Positions 25,248 through 33,541 of a DNA stretch of 64,000 nt are shown piece after piece. The notes beneath the pieces are model-generated. The model was given only the letters and a program-made list of their open reading frames with translations, did no database searches and was not told the DNA's origin. The position numbers and the translations under genes are program-made. Each line of letters opens with the position of its first letter. The first letter of the stretch is position 1. The DNA is from SXOA01 sp046593355. GTDB taxonomy: Bacteria > Planctomycetota > Planctomycetia > Pirellulales > Pirellulaceae. The stretch spans positions 1 to 64,000 of the forward strand of contig JBKJNY010000155.1 in assembly GCA_046593355.1 (NCBI GenBank), in the 5' to 3' direction.

Positions 25248-28200
25248 ATGAGGCAATTCGTCACGCGAAATTTCGCCGGTAGCGTCGCGCTGGTGGCTGT
25301 CGCATTGTTTCTTGCGGTCCCGGCGCGGCAAGCCCTGGCGCAGAAATTCCAAAGAGCCATTGCCGCCCCTGCGGCAATCCCTGCCCCGGCCGGCCCCGCG
25401 GGCAAGGGGGAAAAGAAGGCTAAGGAAGCGGACGAAGCTGCCGACAAGATGCAGGACCTGGCCGAAAAGTCCTTCCCCGGCGGAGCCGCCCTCAAGACCG
25501 ATCCCGAGCAGCAGCGGCTGCTCAAGCGGGCGGAGCAGTGCGTAGCCGATGGGCGGCTGGACCTGGCCGCGGTTCTGTGGCAGAAGGTTTTGGATGAAGC
25601 GGGCGACACGCTCATGACTCGCGACGGCCGTACCTACACTTCGCTGGCTGAGGAAGTGGAGCGGATGCTCTCCACCGCCGATCCTCTCGCCCTCAAAACC
25701 TATCGCATTAACGCCGACGGCGAGGCCCAGGCCGTGCTGGCCAAAGCAGCGCCCGATAAGGAAGAAGAAGCCCTCAGCACCGTCGTCCGTCGCTACTTCC
25801 TCAGTTCCGTGGGGGACGAATCGGCCTACAAGCTCGGCTGCTACGCTCTCGACCGGCACGACTTTGTCGGTGCCAGCCGGCTGTTCGCCAAGATTCTGGA
25901 GCGGCACCCCGACCCGACGGTTCCGCGGGGTGAAATCCTGCTTCGCCTGGCGGTGGCCGCTGCGCACGTGGGGGACGGTGCTACGGCGAAGGCAGCTTTG
26001 GAGGCCATTCCGCAGATGCCCGGCCCCAAACCGACCAATGACGTCATTGAACAGGTGGATCAGGATGCCGTTGAAGCCGCCAAGACCGCCACGCTGGTCT
26101 CGGCCGCCTCCCAGAACTGGCACATGTCGCTCGGCAATCCCTCCCGCAGCGGCCGGATGAAGGGGCTGCCGGTGGACGCCACCAGCAAGACGCTCAGCGA
26201 GCTCTGGACTCAGGAATTCTCGCTGCTACTCGAAACGGCCATGAATCAGAACGGGATGGCTGGCCCGGCAATGGCGATGAGGGTGAGGGTGCTGGGGGGC
26301 AGGCAGCAAAACCAGCAGCCGCAGGCCGTTTCGCGCGAGCAGCTCATCTCGCAATGGAAGCAGAACAAGTGGAACCCCACGTCGCAACTGCTGTTCGATA
26401 ACGGCAAGGTCTACATCAAGACCAACGAAGACATTGCCTGTTACAGCGTTAGCGCCAACAGCGACAAACCCCTCTGGCGCAGCGTCTGGCTCAACCAGTA
26501 CCAGATGGACAGCATGAGCAGCCACCTGACCATGATGGCCCAAGCCTACGGGCAGCAGATGGCTGCCTCCTCGCGCCCCAGAACGCTGCCCGAGGTCCTG
26601 TTGTTTGGCGACAAAATCCATCAAGCGATGTCGATTTCGGGCGGCACCATTTATTCGATCGAGGGCAAGCGCGTCTCCAAGGAAACCGGACCCGCCCCAA
26701 CCTCTGCTCAACCCGCTCGCGGCTTCCAATATAACGTCCAGCCCCGGCGGGCTCGCAGTAACTTCCTGGCGGCCTACGAGGCGGCCAGCGGCAAAGCCAA
26801 ATGGCATCGCTCCGCCAGCGATGAGGACAAGGAGGGCTCCCAAGATGTCGGCTTCTTAGCGGCTCCGGTCCCCTACGGCAGCTTGCTGCTCGTTCCCATC
26901 ACGGACGGAGGCACCATCTGGCTGTACGGCCTCGATAGCAAGGACGGTTCGACGGTCTGGAAGGCGTACCTCTGCGACGAACCGGCCGGCGGCTGCAATC
27001 CGTGGTCTCCGGTCGGCATTTCCATCGACGGGCGGGATGCATACGTCCTCTGCGGCACCGGCGTGGTCTTCGCCGTGGATGCCGTGTCGGGGGCCATCCG
27101 CTGGGCCGTCCGCTACAAGCGGGAACAGAAACCGAACATGACGATGCGGAACTACAACAACATGACCATGATGGACGTCGAGGGCTGGGATGACGACATG
27201 GTGATTCCGTACGGGAAAACGCTGGTGGTGATGGCTTCGGATAGCAATGAGATGATCTGGCTCGACCGCCGCACCGGAGCATTCGGCAACGGGCTGTCGC
27301 CGCGGATCAGCCCGTTCGGCCAGGCCGCGAATTACGTGCTGGGGACCAAGGGGCCGAGCCTGTTTGTCGCCGGCCGCAACATCGTCCGCCGCTACGACAT
27401 CCCCAGCAGCAAACTGATTTGGGAAAAGGAAATTGAAGACTCCCTCGGCCGCGGCGTGCTGACCGAAGACGCCCTTTACATCCCGGTGAAAAACTCCGTG
27501 CTCAAGCTCGACCCGGACAATAAGGGTCGCGAGCTAAGCCAGGTCGGCGTGCAGCTCACCACAGAAGACCCGGTGGGCAATCTGTTTTCCGACGGCGAAA
27601 AGCTGTGGGTGGCCGGAGCGGGTCGGGTCTATGCCATGACCAACCTCGAGCATCGCATGGCCATGCTGCAGGAGAAGATCGCCGCCGGCGACGGCGAAGC
27701 GCAACTCAACCGGATGCGGCTCTACGCCAAGGAAAAGAAGTTCGAGGAAATGCTGGCCGATCTGCGGGGCTCCTATCAACTCTTCAAGGCCAGCCTGACC
27801 CCCGACCAGTCTGCCGACAAGTTTTTCTCCGCCCTGGCGGAGCTGAAGCTCTCCCAGGATAACCCGTCACTCGTGCTGGAGCTGCTCGCCGAGGAATTCG
27901 TGACGGCTGCGTCACTGCCGCCGCTGGGCAAGGAAATGGTCGCCCGGCGGAACGACCTGCTCAGCAGCTCGCTCTCCGTCATCCGACAGAAGAAGATGAA
28001 GGGTCTGACCGCCCAGATCCTGGGTATCGCTCCGCTCTTGGAGCCGGAATACCTGCAACATGCGGCCGCCCAAACGCTGGACGCTACCTATCGCGGGGAG
28101 GAAGACCTGCCGGCACTGAAAGAGGCCGTGGCGGGCGGCAGCGTGCTCGCCCAGCTCATTTCGGTGGGCCCGCTCTCCAAGGCGGCTCCCCAGGACGTGA

Positions 28201-29231
28201 AGGACTCGCTCGCCAAATTTCTGGAATCGAAGGACGACCGGCTGAAGCTCTCCGCCGCTCGCGCTTTGACGAACGCCGGCGAGCGGAGCACCCTGCCTGT
28301 CTTCTTGAAACTCCTGGAATCAGAGAATCCCCGCGTTCGCGTGCGGGCTCATCAGTCGCTCCGCTCCCTCTCCGGCCAGCAAATCGCCTTCTCTTCCGAC
28401 GGCAAGCCGGAAGAGCGAGTGAAAGCAGTGGAAGCTTGGAAGGCCTGGATTGAAAAGGACGGCCTGACGGCCAAGCTCACGCTGCCGCTGTCCGAAACCG
28501 ACGTGCCGCTCGGTCGCACGCTCATTACGTCACACGTCCACTCGCTGATCATCGAGCTCGATGCCAATCACAAGGAACGCTGGCGGATGCAGATCGCCAA
28601 TGGCAATCCGTGGGGCTGCCAGGGGCTCCCCAATGGTAACCGGCTTGTCGCGATCACCAGCCAATCGGCGGTGATTGAATACAACGAGGAAGGGAAAGAA
28701 GTCTGGAAAAAGGACCGCCTGCCGAGCTCCCCTTGGGGCGTGCAACGGCTGGCCAACGGCAACACACTCATCGCTTGCGCGGACACCCATCAAATCTTGG
28801 AGGTCTCGCCGGACGGCACCACCGCCACCTTCCAAATCGCCGGCCGGCCGATGAGCGCCCAGCGGCTGGAAAACGGCAACACGCTGGTGGCTTTGCAGAC
28901 TAGCAACAAAGTGGTGGAGGTCGACAAGGCGAACAAGGTCGTGTGGGAAGCCCGCAACATGAACGGCCCTTGCTCCGCCACGCGGCTGGAGAACGGCAAC
29001 ACGCTGATCGTGCAGATGTATACGGGCCAAGTGGTGGAGGTGGATGCCGCCGGAAAGACTTCCGTTTGGACGGCACAGATTCCCCTCGTCAGCCCCTGCA
29101 ATGCCCAGCGGCTCCCCAACGGCAACACCCTCATTGCGGACAACAACGGCGTGCATGAAGTCGATCCCACGGGCAAGGAAATCCGCTGGCAGCACAAGCA
29201 GAACAACTCGTCGGGAGTGTCGCAGTTTTAG
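25248..29231 (+). CDS. Secreted multi-domain protein: PQQ-like propeller, HEAT repeats, second propeller
   Basis: 1327 residues from ATG 25248, with GGAAGGAG upstream. Signal peptide 1-31 (ending ARQALAQ). Residues ~60-300 look TPR-like and helical; ~310-820 form a PQQ-type beta-propeller (NGKVYIKTNEDIACYSV, SGKAKWHRSA, DAVSGAIRWAVRY, KLIWEKEI); ~1030-1090 are HEAT-like (LLESENPRVRVRAHQSLRSLSG); ~1090-1327 form a second propeller with five repeats of the pattern RLxNGNTLI. Function unknown; probably a large extracytoplasmic scaffold. The C-terminal ~450 residues resemble the next protein. Confidence 0.88.
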   Translation: MRQFVTRNFAGSVALVAVALFLAVPARQALAQKFQRAIAAPAAIPAPAGPAGKGEKKAKEADEAADKMQDLAEKSFPGGAALKTDPEQQRLLKRAEQCVADGRLDLAAVLWQKVLDEAGDTLMTRDGRTYTSLAEEVERMLSTADPLALKTYRINADGEAQAVLAKAAPDKEEEALSTVVRRYFLSSVGDESAYKLGCYALDRHDFVGASRLFAKILERHPDPTVPRGEILLRLAVAAAHVGDGATAKAALEAIPQMPGPKPTNDVIEQVDQDAVEAAKTATLVSAASQNWHMSLGNPSRSGRMKGLPVDATSKTLSELWTQEFSLLLETAMNQNGMAGPAMAMRVRVLGGRQQNQQPQAVSREQLISQWKQNKWNPTSQLLFDNGKVYIKTNEDIACYSVSANSDKPLWRSVWLNQYQMDSMSSHLTMMAQAYGQQMAASSRPRTLPEVLLFGDKIHQAMSISGGTIYSIEGKRVSKETGPAPTSAQPARGFQYNVQPRRARSNFLAAYEAASGKAKWHRSASDEDKEGSQDVGFLAAPVPYGSLLLVPITDGGTIWLYGLDSKDGSTVWKAYLCDEPAGGCNPWSPVGISIDGRDAYVLCGTGVVFAVDAVSGAIRWAVRYKREQKPNMTMRNYNNMTMMDVEGWDDDMVIPYGKTLVVMASDSNEMIWLDRRTGAFGNGLSPRISPFGQAANYVLGTKGPSLFVAGRNIVRRYDIPSSKLIWEKEIEDSLGRGVLTEDALYIPVKNSVLKLDPDNKGRELSQVGVQLTTEDPVGNLFSDGEKLWVAGAGRVYAMTNLEHRMAMLQEKIAAGDGEAQLNRMRLYAKEKKFEEMLADLRGSYQLFKASLTPDQSADKFFSALAELKLSQDNPSLVLELLAEEFVTAASLPPLGKEMVARRNDLLSSSLSVIRQKKMKGLTAQILGIAPLLEPEYLQHAAAQTLDATYRGEEDLPALKEAVAGGSVLAQLISVGPLSKAAPQDVKDSLAKFLESKDDRLKLSAARALTNAGERSTLPVFLKLLESENPRVRVRAHQSLRSLSGQQIAFSSDGKPEERVKAVEAWKAWIEKDGLTAKLTLPLSETDVPLGRTLITSHVHSLIIELDANHKERWRMQIANGNPWGCQGLPNGNRLVAITSQSAVIEYNEEGKEVWKKDRLPSSPWGVQRLANGNTLIACADTHQILEVSPDGTTATFQIAGRPMSAQRLENGNTLVALQTSNKVVEVDKANKVVWEARNMNGPCSATRLENGNTLIVQMYTGQVVEVDAAGKTSVWTAQIPLVSPCNAQRLPNGNTLIADNNGVHEVDPTGKEIRWQHKQNNSSGVSQF

Positions 29232-29240
29232 AGGAGATTT

Positions 29241-29272
29241 GTCCGCAGATTACGCGGATGGACACAGATTGG
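29241..29272. repeat. Octamer-type repeat between the two propeller genes
   Basis: GTCCGCAGATTACGCGGATG followed by GACACAGATTGG shows an 8-bp periodicity around (A/G)CGCAGATT. No opposing arm is evident. It fills much of the 67-bp gap and belongs to the same class as the repeats at 47240 and 63741. Confidence 0.55.
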
Positions 29273-29298
29273 AAGCAGGATAGAAGCCGAGAAAGCTG

Positions 29299-30957
29299 AT
29301 GAGCGTAGAATATAAATCATGTCCTTCTCTGGCGCTAAAGGCTGGTGTCTGGGCGACGTTTTTCCTGGTAGTGCCAGCCGTCGCTCAGGACTCCCTGGCA
29401 CTCCCCTCGAACCTCAAGCTCCTGCAAGAGTTTGAAATCGCCCCAACCAAGGAATCCGTCGCCGCCTATCTCGTGTCGCTCCATCCGTCGCCGGGAGAAC
29501 GCGAGCTGCTGGGCCAACTCGTTGCCGAGCTGGGCAATGATAGTTATGCCCAGCGGGAATCCGCCACGCGCCAACTGCTTCGCCGGCCGACGGGGGTAAT
29601 CCCCGTGCTAGAGGAAGCGACGAAAAACTCCGACTTTGAAATCCGCTGGCGGTCCAAGCAGATTTTGGGCCACACCGAGCGGGAAAGCCGCCGCCTGCTG
29701 GAGGCCGTGTTCGTCACGGTTCAAAAGGAAAAGCTGGCCGGCCTGTGCCGCCCGCTGTTCGGGGCGGTCGCGCTCTGCAAAGACGACTATCTGCGAATTC
29801 AACTCCGCCGGGCACTGGCGGAAAGCGCCCAGGAAGCGGATGCCCCTTTCCTCATCGAGCAGCTCCATTCCGCCGACGTGCAGCAGCGGGTGGCCGCCAT
29901 TGCGACCCTGGGCAAGATCAGTCCCAAGGCCGGAGCCGAGCAAGCGACAAGTTTGCTCGGCGACGAGAGCCCCCTCGTGCAACTGGCGGCGCTCCGCATC
30001 CTCGCGGACCAGGGACGGCGGGATTCGCTGCCGCATCTGGTCCGGCTGCTTGATTCCCCGGAGACCCCCGTCCGCACCGAGAGCATTCGCATCCTGCGGG
30101 CGTGTACCGGCCAGCACTTCGGCTTCACCGTCTATGAGCTGGCCGATAAACGGGCCGCTAGCCTGGAGCAGTGGCGGAAATGGCTGGCGGACAGCGGCAT
30201 GTCGGCGGAGCTCAAATTTCCATTGTCCGATGTCGCCATCGACCTGGGACGTTTGCTCGTCTGCGACATGGGTCAGCAGAAGGTCATTGAGTACGATAGT
30301 GCCGGCGTGAAGACCTGGGAGAAGCAGGTCGGCCAAGCGCCGTGGGCCTGCTTTGGGCTGGCCAACGGGCACCGCATCGCGGGCAGTTATCAGGACCGCA
30401 CCGTGGTGGAGTTTGACGAAGCCGGCAACGAAGTCTGGCGGATGAACGACCTGCCGGGCGGACCAATGGCCGTGCAGCGTCTGGACAACGGCAACACGCT
30501 CCTGGCGATCCCGGATGCGATGCAGGTGATCGAAGTCTCCCCCGATAAGAAAATCGTCTGGAAGGCGGCTATCGACGGCCGCCCGACCTACGCCCGCCGC
30601 TTGGAAGACGGCCGCACGCTTATCGCGCTTCAGCAGCATCAGAAAGTGGTGGAGGTGGACGAAGCCGGCAAAGTCGCTTGGGAAATCCCCATCAAAGGCA
30701 TGTCCTTCAGCGCCGATCGCACGCCTACAGGCACCACGCTGATTTGCGACCTGCAAAAAGGCGAGGTCCGCGAATACGACCGCAGCGGAGCCGTGGTCTT
30801 CACAAAGACCGGCTTCAGCAATCCCTACACCGTGCAACGCCTGGCCAGCGGCAACACGATGGTGGTGGACCGGACCGGCGTGAAGGAGCTCGACCTCAAG
30901 GGAAACATTGTCAAAGACCTGCCGATGACGAACGTCTACCGCGCCCACCGCTATTGA
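29299..30957 (+). CDS. Secreted HEAT-repeat/beta-propeller protein
   Basis: 552 residues. Signal peptide 1-33 (ALKAGVWATFFLVVPAVAQ); the part encoding CPSLALKAGV is one arm of the 28-bp repeat family seen at 13592. Residues ~60-280 hold HEAT-like repeats (LGNDSYAQRESATRQLLRRP, SADVQQRVAAIATLGKI, SPLVQLAALRILAD, ETPVRTESIRILRACTG). Residues ~310-552 are a propeller with five 'RLxxGxTLI' repeats, the same design as the C-terminal part of the preceding protein, of which this is probably a shortened duplicate. Function unknown. Confidence 0.86.
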   Translation: MSVEYKSCPSLALKAGVWATFFLVVPAVAQDSLALPSNLKLLQEFEIAPTKESVAAYLVSLHPSPGERELLGQLVAELGNDSYAQRESATRQLLRRPTGVIPVLEEATKNSDFEIRWRSKQILGHTERESRRLLEAVFVTVQKEKLAGLCRPLFGAVALCKDDYLRIQLRRALAESAQEADAPFLIEQLHSADVQQRVAAIATLGKISPKAGAEQATSLLGDESPLVQLAALRILADQGRRDSLPHLVRLLDSPETPVRTESIRILRACTGQHFGFTVYELADKRAASLEQWRKWLADSGMSAELKFPLSDVAIDLGRLLVCDMGQQKVIEYDSAGVKTWEKQVGQAPWACFGLANGHRIAGSYQDRTVVEFDEAGNEVWRMNDLPGGPMAVQRLDNGNTLLAIPDAMQVIEVSPDKKIVWKAAIDGRPTYARRLEDGRTLIALQQHQKVVEVDEAGKVAWEIPIKGMSFSADRTPTGTTLICDLQKGEVREYDRSGAVVFTKTGFSNPYTVQRLASGNTMVVDRTGVKELDLKGNIVKDLPMTNVYRAHRY

Positions 30958-30982
30958 TGCATTAACCTCGAAACAAACTCCC

Positions 30983-33532
30983 GTGAATCTAATCCCCGCA
31001 CCCGTCCTGGCCGCCACTCTGTGGGACAACCTGCTCTGGCTGGCCGGCTACAACGACCTCCGCGAGATGCCGGCGGGCGCGAAAGTCACGCGCGAGTTTC
31101 TCAATCAGCCCACCAGTTGGGGCGTGTTTGTCCTGATTGCCGTCATCGCGGCACTGCTCTACGCCATTTACGCGCTGTACCGGCGGGAAATGGCCGGCTG
31201 CCCGACGTGGGTGAAAATGGTGCTGGCCACGCTCCGCGCCGCGGCGATGCTGCTCTTGGTGTTCATCCTGCTCAACCCGGCGCTCATTTATTACCGCTAC
31301 CGCACGGACCATCCCGCGCTCATCGTGGCCCGCGATGCTTCGCTCTCCATGAACACGCGCGACAGTTACCAGGATACGAGCGCCGCGACCAGCGTGGCGA
31401 AACTGCTGGGAAAAAGCCCCGAGGACGTCCGCAAGCAGAAGCCGACGCGGGTCGAGGTGGTTAACGACGCTCTCACCCGCGACAACTTGAAATTTCTCAC
31501 GGCGCTCTCCGCCCGCGGCAAAGTGCGGGCCCTCAATTTTTCCGACCACGTCGACAAGGTGGATGCCCGCGCCGCCAAAGCGGAGCCGGCTAAAGACGCT
31601 GGCCCAGGAAAAGGCAAGGGCGAAGACGCCGCCGAGCCCACCGTCAGGCCGCTGCCCGCATTGATCGCCGACGGGCGCGGCACGGACATTTGGGCCGCGA
31701 TTCGAGAAGCCCTGGCCACCGAATCTCCCTCCGCCATCGTGATGTTCACCGACGGCCAGCATACGGGCAAGGACGACCCTCGCACCGCGGCGCGCGAAGC
31801 GCGGGACCGGGGCATTCCGCTCCTCATCGTCGGCGTCGGTGATCCCTCGCGGCCCCGGAACCTGAAAGCGACCGACCTCTACGTCCGCCAGCAGGTCTGG
31901 CAGGACGAGCCTTTTGAAATTGACGCCATGGTTGTGGCCCAAGGACTCGAGCCGCGAGAAGTGCGGGTGGAGCTCATCGAGCAGAAGATCAGCGATGCCG
32001 ACGGCACGGCCGGCTCGGGCACGGTCGTGGCCACGCAGCAGCTCGCCATTCCCGAAGCGGGCGGCCGCCTGCGGGTGCAGTTCTCGCATTCCGTCAAGGA
32101 ATCGGGCAAGTTCAAATTCACAGTCAAGGTCGAGGCCGTCGAGAACGAGCTCGACGAGGCCGACAATGAAACACCGTCCGCCGAGGCCAAGGTCCTCAGC
32201 CGTGAGCGGGTCCGGGTGCTGCTCGTCGCCGGCGCGCCAACCTGGGAATTTCGGCTGGTACAGAAGCTGCTGGCCCGCGACAAGACCATCACCGTTTCCT
32301 GCTGGTTGCAGACGCTTGACGAGGAGCGAGCCCAGGAAGGGACGCGGCAGATCACGCGGCTGCCGATTACCAAGGAAGAGCTGTTCTACTACGACGTGGT
32401 GATGCTGTTCGACCCAAATCCGCAGGAGTTCGATGCACCCTGGGTCGAGCTGCTCAAAAGCTTTGTTGGCGAGCATTCCGGCGGCCTGCTGTTCATGGCC
32501 GGTCCCAAGCACTCGGGCCGAATGCTCACGAGCCCTCGCACTGCCGAAATGCAAAAGCTGATGCCGGTGAGCTTCGGCGATGTCGGGGCCCTGGAAGTGG
32601 CCGCTCTCCTTTCCACTAATCAGCGGGCCTGGCCGCTCAAGGTCGTTGCCGCCAATGCCGACCACCCGGTAATGCGGTTCTATCCCGACCGGGCGGAAAC
32701 TTTGCAGCGATGGGAGACGCTCCCTGGCATTTTCTGGAGCTTCCCTTCGCAGGAACCCAAGCCGACGGCCACCGTGCTGCTGGAGCACAGCGATCCCACG
32801 CTCCGCAGCGTGGAAGGCTCGCGGCCGCTGCTCGTCGCCGGCCGCTACGGCAGCGGGCATACGCTTTACCTGGGCTTCAACGGCACCTGGCGGTGGCGGC
32901 GAGCCGGGCGGCAGGCGGAATTCTTTGACAAGTTTTGGATTCAGTCCGTCCGTTATCTCGTCGAAGGCCGTTCGCTGGAAGGCCGCCGCCGCGGCTATGT
33001 GCAAGCGGACCGGGACCGCTATGAAGTGGGCGAGCGAATCACTGTGACTTCTCGTTTGCAGGATGCCGCTTACAACCCGCTCGCTGCCCCCAAGGCGGAG
33101 GCGACGCTACAAGTTGGCTCCGAGTCGCCGGAAACCGTGGTCCTGATGCCGGTCTCCAATCAGCCGGGCACGTTTGAAGCCACGCTCATCGCCAAAAGGA
33201 CAGGTCGCCACAGCCTCCGCGTCCGCACCGCGGCAGCCGAGGCGGAAGGGGCCACCATCGAAACCTCGTTTGACGTCGTCCTTCCCAGCGTGGAGACCAA
33301 CCAGGTCTGGCTCGACAAGCCGCTCCTCATGGAGCTGGCCAAGGTTTCGGGCGGGCAGTATTTCAATATCGACCAGCTCGATCAGCTCGCCGCGGCGGTG
33401 CCCGACAAGACGCGGCAGATTGAAGTCCGCGAAAAGCCCGACCCGCTCTGGGACGTGCGGGGAATGATGTTCCTCCTGGTCGGCCTGCTCGGTGTGGAAT
33501 GGCTCGTCCGCAAACGCTACAAGCTGCTTTAA
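30983..33532 (+). CDS. vWA/GATase-like membrane protein
   Basis: 849 residues from a GTG at 30983. Two N-terminal membrane helices (about 46-66 and 79-101) are followed by a vWA domain with motif Asp118-Ala-Ser120-Leu-Ser122 (VARDASLSM) and the conserved Thr region IVMFTDGQHTGKDDP. A beta domain (about 300-400) and a class I glutamine amidotransferase-like fold (VLLVAGAPTWEFRLVQKLL ... HSGGLLFMAGPKHSG, about 410-520) follow, then an Ig-like region and a final helix FLLVGLLGVEWLVRKRYKLL. This layout is known for planctomycete proteins next to MoxR/BatA genes. Third vWA protein of the locus. Confidence 0.88.
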   Translation: MNLIPAPVLAATLWDNLLWLAGYNDLREMPAGAKVTREFLNQPTSWGVFVLIAVIAALLYAIYALYRREMAGCPTWVKMVLATLRAAAMLLLVFILLNPALIYYRYRTDHPALIVARDASLSMNTRDSYQDTSAATSVAKLLGKSPEDVRKQKPTRVEVVNDALTRDNLKFLTALSARGKVRALNFSDHVDKVDARAAKAEPAKDAGPGKGKGEDAAEPTVRPLPALIADGRGTDIWAAIREALATESPSAIVMFTDGQHTGKDDPRTAAREARDRGIPLLIVGVGDPSRPRNLKATDLYVRQQVWQDEPFEIDAMVVAQGLEPREVRVELIEQKISDADGTAGSGTVVATQQLAIPEAGGRLRVQFSHSVKESGKFKFTVKVEAVENELDEADNETPSAEAKVLSRERVRVLLVAGAPTWEFRLVQKLLARDKTITVSCWLQTLDEERAQEGTRQITRLPITKEELFYYDVVMLFDPNPQEFDAPWVELLKSFVGEHSGGLLFMAGPKHSGRMLTSPRTAEMQKLMPVSFGDVGALEVAALLSTNQRAWPLKVVAANADHPVMRFYPDRAETLQRWETLPGIFWSFPSQEPKPTATVLLEHSDPTLRSVEGSRPLLVAGRYGSGHTLYLGFNGTWRWRRAGRQAEFFDKFWIQSVRYLVEGRSLEGRRRGYVQADRDRYEVGERITVTSRLQDAAYNPLAAPKAEATLQVGSESPETVVLMPVSNQPGTFEATLIAKRTGRHSLRVRTAAAEAEGATIETSFDVVLPSVETNQVWLDKPLLMELAKVSGGQYFNIDQLDQLAAAVPDKTRQIEVREKPDPLWDVRGMMFLLVGLLGVEWLVRKRYKLL

Positions 33533-33541
33533 GAAATCAAA

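Noticed and set aside
30989..33004. Long minus-strand frame of about 670 codons opposite the vWA/GATase gene
   Set aside because: High GC third positions create open antisense frames. The plus strand has membrane helices, a MIDAS motif and tight spacing with neighbours.
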